64,000 nt of DNA from Microbacterium mangrovi (GCF_000802305.1 NZ_JTDK01000005.1:1-64000); one strand, 5' to 3'; positions 47,275 to 56,823 are shown, counted from the first letter of the stretch. The notes: a model not told the origin generated them from the letters alone. A program made the numbers and translations.

Positions 47275-47787
47275 ATGGGTGACAGCTACACGGCCACGAT
47301 CGAGGTCGCGGCCGACGCGAAGCGCGCGTTCGACGCGATCAACGACGTCAGCGGGTGGTGGGGCCGCATCACCGGTTCCACGGCCGCGGTCGGCGACGAG
47401 TTCGTCTACATCGTGCCGGGCCTGCACTACAGCGGGTTCCGGGTGGTCGACCGCGTCCCGGAGAGCACGATCGCCTGGCAGGTCACCGGCAGCTTCGTCG
47501 ACTTCGCCGACGACAAGTCCGAGTGGACCGGCACCACGGTCCGGTTCGACATCGAGGAGACCCCCGGCGGCGCCCGCGTCGTGTTCACCCACGAGGGCCT
47601 CGCGCCCGAGATCGAGTGCTACGACGTGTGCAGCTCCGCGTGGCGGATGTTCATCGTCGGCAGCCTCAAGAGCTTCATCGAGACCGGCCGCGGCGCGCCC
47701 TACGAGTTCACCGGAGCCGAAGAGCTGACCGAGGCCGAGCACAGCGAACTGCACCGCGAGGCGGCGGCGTCGGCGCGCGCCGTCTGA
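47275..47787 (+). CDS. SRPBCC-domain protein under HxlR control
   Basis: 170 aa. TATIEVAADAKRAFDAINDV and WGRITGSTAAVGDEFVYIV show the START-like fold; an EIECYDVCSSAWRMF segment near the C-terminus is common in this subgroup. ATG with gagggag upstream. Probably regulated by the divergent HxlR. Confidence 0.88.
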   Translation: MGDSYTATIEVAADAKRAFDAINDVSGWWGRITGSTAAVGDEFVYIVPGLHYSGFRVVDRVPESTIAWQVTGSFVDFADDKSEWTGTTVRFDIEETPGGARVVFTHEGLAPEIECYDVCSSAWRMFIVGSLKSFIETGRGAPYEFTGAEELTEAEHSELHREAAASARAV

Positions 47788-47788
47788 T

Positions 47789-48384
47789 TCAGTCGCGCGC
47801 GGGCTCCCGCTCGCGGTCGCGGATGAGCTCGCGCAGCTGATCGGCGGGGACGTCCGCGCCGAACGCGGGATGCCCCGGCTGCAGCCGCACGCCGTCGGCC
47901 AAGGTGCCGGCGACGACGGGGTCGAAGCCGAGGGCGTCGACGACGTCGGCGATCACCGCGAGGTCGGCATCCTGGTCGCCGGCGATGGCGATCGCCTTGC
48001 GGCCGGGGACGCCCGGCGGCCGGGTCTCCTCTTCGAGGTCGTGGTAGCCCATGTGGTTGAAGGCCTTGACGACGCGGGAGCCGGGGAGGAACTCCTGGAC
48101 GATCTCGCTCGTGGTGGTGCGCGGATCGTTGAGGTCGTCGCGGATGCCGTCGGTCTCCCACCAGTAGTTCATCGCGTCGATGGCGAGCCTGCCGGCGAGC
48201 GCGTCGACCGGCAGGCGGTCGTATTTGCCGAGCGGCAGCGCGAGGATCACGAGGTCCGCGTCGCGGGCGGCGGTCTCCGGCGCGCGATGAGCACGTCGTA
48301 GCCGGCCGCGAGCGCGAGACGGGCAAGCGTCGTGCCGACCTTGCCGGCGCCCAGCACGCCGATCGTGCGGATGCCGCCGGTCAT
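47789..48384 (-). pseudogene. NADPH-dependent F420 reductase-like gene broken by an out-of-frame deletion
   Basis: The ATG at 48384 begins [20 protein letters not shown], a normal F420H2:NADP oxidoreductase Rossmann start, up to GYDVLIA, then shifts frame and stops at 48247. Family sequence resumes in another frame as [20 protein letters not shown] and runs to 47789 (ending REREPARD). Intact relatives have about 25 more residues between these points, so roughly 75 bp, not a multiple of three, are missing. The remaining C-terminal ORF could start at a GTG (48250). It overlaps the oxidoreductase gene upstream by 4 bp. Confidence 0.78.
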
Positions 48385-49466
48385 CGGGTCACCGCCGTGC
48401 CGAAGGCGGACGTGGTGCGCGGCGTCTCGGCCAGGAGCTCCCGCACCATCGGGATCACCTCGGTCGCGTACAGCTCCACCGACGTCAGGCGCGCGCTCGC
48501 GGACATCGCACCCCCGGCGGTGTAGATCATGTCGAAACGGCCGACGTCGAGGGTGCGGATGGCGTCCGCCATCTTGCGGGCGACCGTCTCGGGCGAGCCG
48601 ACGTACAGCGAGCCGCTCTCGACCTCGTGCTCGAACTCGCCGCGCTGCACGGGCGGCCAGCCGCGCTGCGCGCCGATGCGGTCGCGCACCACCTTGAAGC
48701 CCGGGTAGAACAGCTCCTTGGCCTCCTCGTCGGTGGCCGCGACGAAGCCGGGGGAGTGCATCCCGACCGGGTACGCGGTGGTGCCGAGCTGCTCGGTGGC
48801 GCGGCGGTACAGATCGACGTACGGCGCGAACCGGCCCGGGGCTCCGCCGATGATCGCGAGCATCAGCCGGAACCCGTAGTGCGCGGTGCGGATCACCGAC
48901 TGCGGGGTGCCGCCGACGCCGACCCACGTGCGCAGGCGCCCGGACTCGGTCTTGGGGAACACGTCCGCGTCGACGAGCGGCGCGCGCGTCGTGCCCTCCC
49001 AGGTGACCGGCTTCTCGTCGAGCAGGTGGCTGAACAGGTCGATCTTCTCGTCGAAGAGCAGGTCGTAGTCGCTGAGGTCGTAGCCGAACAGCGGGAACGA
49101 CTCGGTGAACGATCCGCGTCCGAGGATCACCTCCGCGCGGCCGTTGGAGAGCGCGTCGACCGTCGCGAAGCGCTGGAACACCCGCACTGGGTCGTCGCTG
49201 GAGAGCACCGTCACGCCGGATCCGAGCCGGATGCGGGAGGTCTTCCCCGCGATGCCGGCCAGCACCGTCTCGGGGCTGGAGATCGCGAACTCGGGGCGGT
49301 GGTGCTCGCCGAGGGCGACCGCGTCGATGCCCAGCTCGTCGGCCAGGACCGCCTCGGCCACGGTCGCACGGATCGCCTCCGCGTACGAGACCGTCTCGCC
49401 CTTGTCGTTGGTGGGCAGGTCGCCGAACGTGTCGATGCCGAACTCGAGGTCTGTGAAGTCGTTCAT
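48381..49466 (-). CDS. Luciferase-like (LLM class) flavin-dependent oxidoreductase
   Basis: 361 aa. TIM-barrel monooxygenase with [41 protein letters not shown] and [12 protein letters not shown], typical of the LLM family using FMN or F420. ATG at 49466 has aaggag 6 bp upstream; a farther ATG (49496) is less likely. It is about 50% similar by eye to the next gene upstream. It is followed by the broken F420 reductase, suggesting a former F420 link. Confidence 0.9.
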   Translation of the reverse strand: MNDFTDLEFGIDTFGDLPTNDKGETVSYAEAIRATVAEAVLADELGIDAVALGEHHRPEFAISSPETVLAGIAGKTSRIRLGSGVTVLSSDDPVRVFQRFATVDALSNGRAEVILGRGSFTESFPLFGYDLSDYDLLFDEKIDLFSHLLDEKPVTWEGTTRAPLVDADVFPKTESGRLRTWVGVGGTPQSVIRTAHYGFRLMLAIIGGAPGRFAPYVDLYRRATEQLGTTAYPVGMHSPGFVAATDEEAKELFYPGFKVVRDRIGAQRGWPPVQRGEFEHEVESGSLYVGSPETVARKMADAIRTLDVGRFDMIYTAGGAMSASARLTSVELYATEVIPMVRELLAETPRTTSAFGTAVTR

Positions 49467-49488
49467 GGATGCTCCTTGGGTGGAATTC

Positions 49489-50601
49489 TCAAGCATGGAC
49501 GGCCTTGCCGTCCTTCGTGATGCGTGCGGTTTCGCGGCCGGTGGGGTGCCAGTCGCCGGGATTGTCGGCCAGCAGCTGCCGCACCCGCGGGGCGACCTGC
49601 TCGCCGAACAGTCGGATGGTGCGCTCCCGCGCCTCGCGGGGGAGCGCCGGGATGTCGTATTTCAGGTCGAATCGCGACAGCCGGTTGGCCCGGACGACGC
49701 GCGCGATCTTCTGCGCGACGGTCTCCGGCGACCCGACGAAGAGGGCGCCGGTGTCGACCTCCTCGCGGTAGCGCTCGAGGGTCGGCGGGTAGAAGCCGCG
49801 CTCCCGGCTCATCTGCGTGACGACCGGCTCCCAGAACCGCCAGTGCTCGGCTTCGGCCGCGGCGTCGGTGTCGGCGATGAGTCCCAGCGAGTGCTGAGCG
49901 ATCGGCAGCTCCGGCATCCCGAACTGCTGGAGAGCCCGCAGGTACAGCTCGGCGTGCCCGGCGAAGCGCTCGGGGCGTCCGCCGATCACCGCCATCATGA
50001 GGGGGAGACCGTACCGCGCGGCGCGCACCACCGAGTCGGGGCTGCCGCCGATGCCGATCCAGGCCGGGATGCCGCCGTCCGGCATCCGGGGATGCAGGCG
50101 CACGTCCTGGAGCGGGCTGCGGTACCTGCCCGACCAGGTGACGCGGTCTTCGCGCATCAGGCGGACGAAGAGGTCGAGCTTCTCGTCGAAGAGCTCTTCG
50201 TAGTCGGCGATGTCGTAGCCGAACAGGGCGAACGACTCGATCGCGGATGCCCGCCCGAGGGTCAGCTCGGTGCGCCCGTTCGAGAGCGCGTCCACCGTCG
50301 CGAACGCCTGGTAGATGCGCACCGGGTCCTGCGTGGACAGCACGGTCACGGAGGTGCCGAGGCGGATGCGGCTCGTGGCCTGGGCGATGCCGGCCAGCAG
50401 CACCGGCGTCGCGGAATCGACCTGGCCCTCGCGATAGTGCTCGCCGACGGCGAAGGCGTCAAGGCCCACGGATTCGGCCAGCTGCGCCTCGGTCACGAGC
50501 AGGCGCAGGGCCTCGGCATCCGTCATCGGGCGTCCGCCCTCGGTGGGGACGTCGCCGAACGTGTTCAGCCCGAACTCGATGCCGCCGATGTGACCGGTCA
50601 T
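49489..50601 (-). CDS. Luciferase-like (LLM class) flavin-dependent oxidoreductase
   Basis: 370 aa, paralogue of the gene downstream (VGLDAFAVGEHYREGQVDSA, RIRLGTSVTVLSTQDPVRIY, GRTELTLGRASA). It is first of the minus-strand unit and divergent from a MarR gene whose operator/promoter lies between them, so it is probably a MarR target. Substrate unknown. Confidence 0.9.
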   Translation of the reverse strand: MTGHIGGIEFGLNTFGDVPTEGGRPMTDAEALRLLVTEAQLAESVGLDAFAVGEHYREGQVDSATPVLLAGIAQATSRIRLGTSVTVLSTQDPVRIYQAFATVDALSNGRTELTLGRASAIESFALFGYDIADYEELFDEKLDLFVRLMREDRVTWSGRYRSPLQDVRLHPRMPDGGIPAWIGIGGSPDSVVRAARYGLPLMMAVIGGRPERFAGHAELYLRALQQFGMPELPIAQHSLGLIADTDAAAEAEHWRFWEPVVTQMSRERGFYPPTLERYREEVDTGALFVGSPETVAQKIARVVRANRLSRFDLKYDIPALPREARERTIRLFGEQVAPRVRQLLADNPGDWHPTGRETARITKDGKAVHA

Positions 50602-50640
50602 GTCGCGTCACGACCCTTCTCGCCGTCCCGGACCATCCGG

Positions 50641-50682
50641 ATTGACGTATCAATAGTGCAACGCTAGAGTTGACGTGTCAAT
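50641..50682 (+). promoter_or_regulatory. MarR promoter overlapped by two operators
   Basis: TTGACG (50642-50647), 17 bp, TAGAGT (50665-50670) form a near-consensus promoter. The repeats attgacgtatcaat (50641-50654) and ttgacgtgtcaat (50670-50682) are short ttga/tcaa dyads covering the -35 and the start region. This is a typical autorepressor layout; it could also control the divergent LLM gene. Confidence 0.7.
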
Positions 50683-50695
50683 TCCAGGGGGTCCC

Positions 50696-51166
50696 ATGGG
50701 TCACGCGAAGCACCGGTCCACGCCGACGCACGAGCAGCTGCGCGTCTGGCGCAACTACATCGAGACGGCCAATGAGCTGCAGCGGCTGCTGGAGGCGCGG
50801 TTCCAGAACGAGTCGGCGATGTCCTCCGGCGACTACCAGGTGCTGCTGGCCCTCAGCGAGGCCCCCGGGCGCACCGTACGATCGAGCGAACTGGCCTCCC
50901 TCATCGGCTGGGAGCGCAGCCGCCTGTCGCACCATCTCGGCCGCATGGAGAAGCGCGGACTCATCGCCCGGGCATCCTGCCCCGAGGTCGCCCACGGCGT
51001 CGACGTGACGATCACCGACGCCGGGCTCGACACGTTCCGCTCGGGGTCGGTGCACCACCTCCGCGCCGTGCGCGAACTGTTCGTCGACGCGCTGTCCGAC
51101 CAGCAGCTGACCGAGGTCGACGCGGTCGCGGCATCCCTGCGCGTGCACCTGGGAACACGGCAGTGA
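50696..51166 (+). CDS. MarR-family transcriptional regulator
   Basis: 156 aa. Winged HTH with SGDYQVLLALSEAPGRTVRS, SELASLIGWERSRLSHHLGR and MEKRGLIARASC. ATG at 50696 lies after ggggg; a GTG at 50675 falls within the predicted promoter start region and is rejected. It overlaps the flavoprotein gene by 4 bp. Confidence 0.9.
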   Translation: MGHAKHRSTPTHEQLRVWRNYIETANELQRLLEARFQNESAMSSGDYQVLLALSEAPGRTVRSSELASLIGWERSRLSHHLGRMEKRGLIARASCPEVAHGVDVTITDAGLDTFRSGSVHHLRAVRELFVDALSDQQLTEVDAVAASLRVHLGTRQ

Positions 51167-52272
51167 TCCGCCGCGCGACGGTCGTGGTGATCGGCGGCGG
51201 GCAGGCGGGGTTGTCGGCCGCCTTCCACCTGCACCGGCGGGGATTCGCCAGCGCTCTCACCGATCCGGATGCCGAGCGCACCTTCGTGGTGCTGGATGCC
51301 GAAGACGGCCCGGGCGGGGCCTGGCGGCACCGCTGGCGTTCGCTCAGCATGGCGACGGTCAACCACATCTTCGACCTGCCCGGCATGCACCAGAGCCCGG
51401 TCGACCCGGCGACGCCGAGCAGGGATGCCGTGCCGGCGTACTTCGCCGCGTTCGAGGCGCAGGAGCAGCCGCCGATCCTGCGGGCGGTCACCGTCACGGG
51501 CGTGCGGCGCGCCGATGACCTGCCGGACGGCGACCTGATCGTGTCGTCGACGGCGGGGGAGTGGGTGACGCGGGCCGTGGTCAACGCGACCGGCACGTGG
51601 ACCAACCCGGTGCGGCCGGCGTATCCGGGAGCCGAGACGTTCCAGGGCCGCCAGCTCCACACCAAGGACTACGTGTCCCTCGACGAATTCGCCGGACTCC
51701 GGGTCGCGATCGTCGGCGGTGGGATCTCGGCGGTGCAGCAGCTCGAGGAGATCTCCCGCGTCGCGCAGGTGTTCTGGTACACGCGGCGCGAGCCGGTGTT
51801 CCGCGCGTCGGGCTTCAACCCCGAGGTCGAGGGCCGCGAGACGATCGCCAAGGTGGTCGCCGACGTCGAAGCCGGCAACCCCACCGGCAGCGTCGTGTCG
51901 TACACGCAGCTCGCGTGGACGCCGTACGCGCTCGCGGCCCGCGACCGGGGCGCGCTGGTGCGTCGCCCGATGTTCACCGCGATCGAGCCGCACGGCGTCC
52001 GCGAGGCGGACGGCACCTTCACCGCGGTGGATGTCATCCTCTGGGCGACCGGGTTCAAGCCGGCGCTCGCACACCTCGACCCGCTCGGCTTGCGCAACGA
52101 CCGCGGCGGGATCGAGCTGCGCGGCACCCAGGTGGCGGCCGAGCCCCGGGTGCACCTGATCGGCTTCGGGCCGTCGCAGTCGACCGTCGGCGCGAACCGG
52201 GCGGGCCGGGCCGCCGTGGCATCCCTCGTGCGGTACCTGGAGCGGGAGCCCGCGGGCGTCCCCGTCGGATGA
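51163..52272 (+). CDS. FAD-dependent NAD(P)-binding oxidoreductase (flavin monooxygenase-like)
   Basis: 369 aa. FAD fold VVVIGGGQAGLSAAFHLHRR, NADPH fold VAIVGGGISAVQQLEEISRV and a WATGFKPAL segment are as in flavin-containing monooxygenases and CzcO-like proteins. The GGAWRHRWRSLSM segment replaces the usual G.W. motif. GTG start overlapping marR, so it is coregulated. Substrate unknown. Confidence 0.87.
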   Translation: MIRRATVVVIGGGQAGLSAAFHLHRRGFASALTDPDAERTFVVLDAEDGPGGAWRHRWRSLSMATVNHIFDLPGMHQSPVDPATPSRDAVPAYFAAFEAQEQPPILRAVTVTGVRRADDLPDGDLIVSSTAGEWVTRAVVNATGTWTNPVRPAYPGAETFQGRQLHTKDYVSLDEFAGLRVAIVGGGISAVQQLEEISRVAQVFWYTRREPVFRASGFNPEVEGRETIAKVVADVEAGNPTGSVVSYTQLAWTPYALAARDRGALVRRPMFTAIEPHGVREADGTFTAVDVILWATGFKPALAHLDPLGLRNDRGGIELRGTQVAAEPRVHLIGFGPSQSTVGANRAGRAAVASLVRYLEREPAGVPVG

Positions 52273-52291
52273 CGGGGCCGCACTGGTCGTA

Positions 52292-52335
52292 ATCTCCTCC
52301 GCTCGCGACGCTCGATCGGCGTCGGCGGAGGAGAT
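52292..52335. repeat. Inverted repeat of atctcctccgc, with a further direct copy
   Basis: atctcctccgc (52292-52302) and gcggaggagat (52325-52335) can form a hairpin and may end the marR operon. A direct copy atctcctccgctcg recurs at about 52385. The gene-free stretch 52273-52457 otherwise shows nothing recognisable. Confidence 0.55.
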
Positions 52336-52457
52336 GCGACGGGCGGAGGACCAAACCAGGACGGATGCTCCTCTCCTCTCCTCATCTCCTCCGCTCGAGT
52401 GTTCACCTGCCCGACCTGCCGCTGTGCATCGACGGGCCACCGGGCGCCTCGTCAGCG

Positions 52458-52763
52458 TTAGTCGTTCTGCGAGCGTTTGCTCCATCGGAGGGCGATCGCC
52501 CGCCGGGCAGCAAACCCGGCGATGAGCGGTACGCCGATCAGCAGCAGGTACTGCAGCCAGATCGGCGAGATTGCCGGGGGCGCGGCGAGGATCAATGACA
52601 GGCAGATGATGAGGAACAGCATCCCGAGGGCGACCCGGCCGACGCCTCCTGACCACACTGGTGTGTGGGATTCCCAAGCGGCGGCGATCGCGAAAGCAAG
52701 GATGAAGCTTGCGATCACGAGCCCGGGAACGGCGAGGAACGTCATGAAGCCCACGTGTTGCAC
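52458..52763 (-). CDS. Small three-helix membrane protein
   Basis: 101 aa from GTG at 52763, directly after the stop of the upstream gene (TAGGTG), so probably translated by coupling; no own ribosome site. Helices at about 8-30, 42-62 and 68-90, then a basic C-terminus (RRAIALRWSKRSQND). Function unknown; it may partner the secreted protein encoded before it. Confidence 0.65.
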   Translation of the reverse strand: MQHVGFMTFLAVPGLVIASFILAFAIAAAWESHTPVWSGGVGRVALGMLFLIICLSLILAAPPAISPIWLQYLLLIGVPLIAGFAARRAIALRWSKRSQND

Positions 52764-54037
52764 CTATCGGGTCGTCGCAAGCGAGTAACAGGATCCCAGC
52801 CCGAGGACGTTGAACACGGACCGTCCAACTGCACGGATGAAGGTTTCGAGCGCCTTGATCTGGGCGCTGGTCAGGCTACTCCTCCGCTTCGCGTACTTCT
52901 TCAGGAGGGAGACGACCTTGCTCATAGTGCCGCCGAGGGCCCGGTACGCCTTGATGACGGCCTTCGCGCTTTTGACGATCTTGTCAGCCTTCGCAAACGC
53001 GCGCACGACCTTGGCCGCCCCGACGGCAAGCGAGGCGATCTCCGCAACGCAGAGTGCGGATGTGCCGATCCACCAGAGCACACTCGGGTCCGCAGTCACA
53101 GGGAACGCAGTGTTACTGTTTGCATCGATGACCTGAGAGACGGCATTCCCATTGATCACGTAGTGGGTGTCCACCGACTTGCCGTTCGCGTCGACCGCCC
53201 ACGGTGCGGCGAGGGTTGCAATCCGCTTGGTCGTGGTGATTTCGGCTGTCTTTGCGGGCTTGATCGAATCAAGTGCCGACTGCTGTTCGTCGGTCACCGG
53301 TTGGTCGTCGGCCAAGTTGCCCAGCACGGCGTCCACGGCATCCGAGATCCGCTTGACTTCCGCCTCGGACGCCACCTCCTCGGTGATGGGAACATGGATT
53401 GCGACGGAACCATCTGCCTGGGTGGTCAGGTGGGCGCCGTCGGGTAGGTCAAGGTCGAAGTGGACCGTTCGCGATGCGCTCTGATCGTTGAGGACGGCGA
53501 CCATCTGCAGACCGTCGGAAGTCGCGCGGGTGACGACATCGGTGCTTGGCGCCACATCGGACTGGACGAGCGCGCCGTCGGTCAGCTCCGTGGCAGACGG
53601 TGCACCCGCGGGGGAGATGCCAATTTCGGGGCCAATCAGGCGGGACATCGTCGCGATGCCGGTGGCGGACACGGTTGTCGTGGAGCCGTCGGGGAGCACC
53701 GCAGTCATGCTGCCTCCTCCGACCTGCAGCGGAAAGGATGCCTGCGCGCTGGCAGCATCCGCCAGCCTGGCCACGGTTGCCGGGTCAGATGCATCGAGCT
53801 GGTCGGCCGCCTCAGAAATGCCGGCCACGTCGGTCGATGAACCCAGGGCGGCAGACGTTGTGGTGCCGGTGGAGTCCGCTGCCTCGGCGTGAGCAGGCGC
53901 GGCGAGCCCGTGGTCGCCGCGGCTACAGACATCGCCGTGGCGAGGCCGAGCGTCACGGCGAGCAAACGAGACTTAGAGATACTTCCTTTGCGATTGCGCA
54001 CTACTTCGTGAGAGTCAAATGCATCGTTGCTGGCCAT
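52764..54037 (-). pseudogene. Secreted protein gene with a frameshift in the signal peptide
   Basis: ATG at 54037 (aggaaggga upstream) starts a signal peptide (SKSRLLAVTLGLATAMSVAA). Near 53905-53909 the frame breaks. In the next frame the expected end of the signal (GLAAPAHAEAADSTG, cleavage after AHA) continues into a 370-residue secreted domain ending SCYSLATTR. Restoring one G in the plus-strand run gcgagcccg (one C in the coding strand) joins the parts perfectly. The mature part has beta-rich repeats, then hydrophobic and Lys-rich helices near the C-terminus. A later GTG (53828) would make a protein without signal. Function unknown. Confidence 0.7.
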
Positions 54038-54192
54038 TCGGGTCCCTTCCTCATGTGGCGTGGGACTGCACGCGGGACAGCCTCCCAGCGGGATCGAGAC
54101 GCTGAGCCGGGTTCGGTGCCTGTTCAGTGATGCTCACAGCTTTTTCTTTGAGGACTCAAGGACTGCACTCAGCAATGCGCGCAGAGAGTCGC

Positions 54193-55269
54193 TCAGGCCG
54201 GCAGCCGCACGGTCACCACGGCGCCGCCGGCCTGCGGGACGAAGCGGAGCTCGCCGCGATGCGCGGTGACGATGTTCTGCGCGATCGCCAGCCCGAGGCC
54301 GGTCCCGGCATGGTCGGCACCGGGGGTGCGCGCCCGGCCGCGCCCGCGCTGGAACGGCTCCAGCAGCACCGGGATGTCGGCGGCATCCAGCTCCGGTCCG
54401 GTGTTCTCCACGCGCAGCAGCACCGCCCCGGGCTCGGTGGCGGTGGTCACCGTCACCGTTCCGCCGACGGGGAGGTTGTGCACGACGGCGTTGTGCACGA
54501 GGTTGGTCGTCAGCTGCAGCAGCAGGGCCTCCGACCCCCGGCAGGGGGCGGCGACACCGCCGACCTCGAGGCTCACGCCGCGCCGCTCCGCGAGCGGCAG
54601 CAGGTTCTCGGCCGCCTCCTCGGCGACGAGCGACAGGTCGACCGGGTCGTCGGCGGCCGGAGCCCGGCTCGTGCGGTGCAGCAGCAGCAGCGCATCGGCG
54701 AGCTCGATCGCGCGCGTGTTCACCGCCTGGAGGCGCTCCAGCAGCAGATCGACATCCCTGTCCGGATCCTTCCGGGCGACCTCCAGCATCGTCTGCGTGA
54801 TGGCCAGGGGCGTGCGCAGCTCGTGGGAGGCGTTCGCGGCGAAGCGCTCCTGCTCGTCGACGTGGGCCTCCAGCCGGGCGAGCATCGTGTCGAACACGTC
54901 GGCCAGGCGCCGGAACTCGTCGTCGTCTCCGTCCATCCGGATCCGGTGCGACAGGGACCCGTTCCCGGCGAGCTCGGCCGCGTCCGAGATGCGGGCGAGC
55001 GGGGCCAGTATCCGCCCGGCGAGGAACCATCCGCCGGCGAGCCCGAACGCGACCAGGAAGACCATCGCCCACTCCGCCCGCGGGGCGAACGCCCGCAGCA
55101 GATCGCTGCGGTTCGGCACGAACTGCGCCGCCTCGATCGCACCGTCGGGCACATAGCGCAGCAGGAACAGCCAGACGAGACTGAGCAGGAGGAAGCCGGC
55201 GACGAGCACGAATCCGGCGTAGCTGAGCGTCAGGCGCAGGCGGACGCTCACACCCTTGGGCCTAGGCAT
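54193..55269 (-). CDS. Membrane sensor histidine kinase
   Basis: 358 aa. Two membrane helices (about 12-38 and 66-86) flank a short extracytoplasmic loop of about 27 residues. HAMP follows, then HisKA with the phospho-His in ANASHELRTPLAITQ, and HATPase with NLVHNAVVHN and GTGLGLAIAQNIV. The tiny loop suggests sensing within or at the membrane. It overlaps its response regulator by 8 bp. Confidence 0.9.
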   Translation of the reverse strand: MPRPKGVSVRLRLTLSYAGFVLVAGFLLLSLVWLFLLRYVPDGAIEAAQFVPNRSDLLRAFAPRAEWAMVFLVAFGLAGGWFLAGRILAPLARISDAAELAGNGSLSHRIRMDGDDDEFRRLADVFDTMLARLEAHVDEQERFAANASHELRTPLAITQTMLEVARKDPDRDVDLLLERLQAVNTRAIELADALLLLHRTSRAPAADDPVDLSLVAEEAAENLLPLAERRGVSLEVGGVAAPCRGSEALLLQLTTNLVHNAVVHNLPVGGTVTVTTATEPGAVLLRVENTGPELDAADIPVLLEPFQRGRGRARTPGADHAGTGLGLAIAQNIVTAHRGELRFVPQAGGAVVTVRLPA

Positions 55270-55951
55270 GCCCCGGCGTCCCGGGGTCGTCGCCCGACGC
55301 GATGCGATAGCCCACTCCGGGCACGGTCGCGATCAGCCACGGTTCCCCGAGCCGTTTGCGCAGCGCCGACACGGTGATGCGCACCGCGTTCGTGAAGGGA
55401 TCGGCGTTCTCGTCCCACGCCCGCTCCAGCAGCTCTTCCGCGCTCACCACGCCGCCCTCCGCCGCGACGAGAACTTCCAGCACGGCGAACTGCTTGCGGG
55501 TGAGGGCCACGTATCGTCCGTCGCGGAACACCTCCCGGCGGAACGGGTCCAGCCGCAGGCCCCCGATCTCCCGCACGGGCGGGCGCGACCGCCCGCGCCG
55601 CCGGTCGAGGGCGCGCAGCCGCAGCACGAGCTCGCGCAGCTCGAAGGGCTTGGTCAGATAGTCGTCGGCGCCGAGCTCGAACCCCGACGCCTTGTCGTCG
55701 AGACGGTCCGCGGCGGTGAGCATCAGGATCGGGATGCCGCTCCCCGACGCCACGATCCGGCGCGCCACCTCGTCGCCCGACGGACCGGGGATGTCCCGGT
55801 CGAGCACGGCCAGGTCGTACCCGTTGACGTCGAGCAGCTCGAGGGCCGTGTCGCCGTCGCCGGCGACATCCGCCGCGATGGCCTCCAGCCGCAGCCCGTC
55901 GCGGATGCCCTCGGCCAGGAGGGGTTCGTCCTCGACGATCAGCACGCGCAT
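55262..55951 (-). CDS. OmpR/VanR-type response regulator
   Basis: 229 aa. Receiver: VEDEP (Asp/Glu pair), phospho-Asp in LAVLDRDIPGPSG, Lys in DDYLTKPF. C-terminal winged helix: RKQFAVLEVLVAAEGGVVSA and TVPGVGYRIA. It is divergent from the VanY-like carboxypeptidase with acatat direct repeats between, suggesting control of it. Confidence 0.92.
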   Translation of the reverse strand: MRVLIVEDEPLLAEGIRDGLRLEAIAADVAGDGDTALELLDVNGYDLAVLDRDIPGPSGDEVARRIVASGSGIPILMLTAADRLDDKASGFELGADDYLTKPFELRELVLRLRALDRRRGRSRPPVREIGGLRLDPFRREVFRDGRYVALTRKQFAVLEVLVAAEGGVVSAEELLERAWDENADPFTNAVRITVSALRKRLGEPWLIATVPGVGYRIASGDDPGTPGHA

Positions 55952-55973
55952 GACTCCGATGCTACGGACCCGG

Positions 55974-55990
55974 ACATATCGGGAACATAT
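55974..55990. promoter_or_regulatory. Direct repeats, likely OmpR-type regulator site
   Basis: acatat at 55974-55979 and 55985-55990, 11 bp apart (one helix turn), the spacing bound by tandem OmpR-family dimers. They lie between the response regulator and the VanY-like gene. Confidence 0.55.
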
Positions 55991-56038
55991 GCGACAGCGC
56001 ATACGCCCTCGCAACACCCGCCCGGGTGGACTGGTGCG

Positions 56039-56731
56039 GTGAACCAGATCGTGCATCCTCACCCCCGGCCCCGTCCGCGGACCGGCGCCCGGCGCACCGC
56101 CCGCCGGATCCTCGTCGCGGGCCTGGGCGCCGCCGCCCTCCTCGTGACCGCGCTCATGCTGCCCGGCATCCTCGGCGCCGCAGCGGCACTGGGGTCCTGG
56201 GCCGGGGCCGGTGCCGGCGGCACGCACACCGCCGGCGGCACGCACACCGCCGGCGGCTCCTTCGCGCAGGGGGCGCCGACGGCGGCGGACGGCGTCATCG
56301 CCGGCGGGTCGGTGTCGGTGTTCGACGACACCCTGCCTGCCGTCACGAAGCTGGACCCGGCACTCCTGGCCGCGGTGCGCACGGCCGCGCGCGCGGCGGG
56401 TCCGGACATCCGGTTCGTCGTCAACAGCGGCTGGCGCTCGCCGAAGCTGCAGGAGCAGATGCTGCAGGACGCCATCGCGCAGTACGGCTCGCGCACCGAG
56501 GCGGAGAAGTGGGTCGCGACGCCGGATGCCTCCGAGCACGTCAAGGGCGAGGCGATCGACATCGGCCCGTGGGCGGCGGACGACTGGCTGTCGCGCCACG
56601 GCGCCGCCTACGGCCTCTGCCAGATCTACGCGAACGAGGGCTGGCACTTCGAACTGCGGCCGAAGGCGAAGACCCAGGGATGCCCGGCGATGTACGCCGA
56701 CCCGAGCCACGACCCGCGCCTTACCGGATGA
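56039..56731 (+). CDS. VanY-like D-alanyl-D-alanine carboxypeptidase
   Basis: 230 aa from GTG. A basic N-terminus and one membrane helix (ILVAGLGAAALLVTALMLPG) anchor it outside the cell. After a Gly/Thr/His linker with a duplicated GGTHTA unit (18-bp tandem, 56217-56252) comes the peptidase: FVVNSGWRSP, SEHVKGEAIDIG (Zn ligands His and Asp) and GWHFEL (His). It trims the terminal D-Ala from peptidoglycan stems. The divergent two-component pair makes a VanRS-VanY-like set, here without vanHAX. Confidence 0.87.
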   Translation: MNQIVHPHPRPRPRTGARRTARRILVAGLGAAALLVTALMLPGILGAAAALGSWAGAGAGGTHTAGGTHTAGGSFAQGAPTAADGVIAGGSVSVFDDTLPAVTKLDPALLAAVRTAARAAGPDIRFVVNSGWRSPKLQEQMLQDAIAQYGSRTEAEKWVATPDASEHVKGEAIDIGPWAADDWLSRHGAAYGLCQIYANEGWHFELRPKAKTQGCPAMYADPSHDPRLTG

Positions 56732-56823
56732 CCGGGGGCATCCGGATCCCGGCGCCCGTACACCGGAAACGCGTCGAAAGCGAGGGGGTGGCGCCGAACC
56801 GTGCGCGGGTTAGCGTCGATCCC

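Noticed and set aside
50675..50695. Earlier GTG start for MarR
   Set aside because: It lies at or before the predicted transcription start, inside the operator.
56217..56252. 18-bp duplication in the carboxypeptidase gene as a mobile footprint
   Set aside because: It is an in-frame tandem in a flexible Gly/Thr/His linker and looks like simple slippage.
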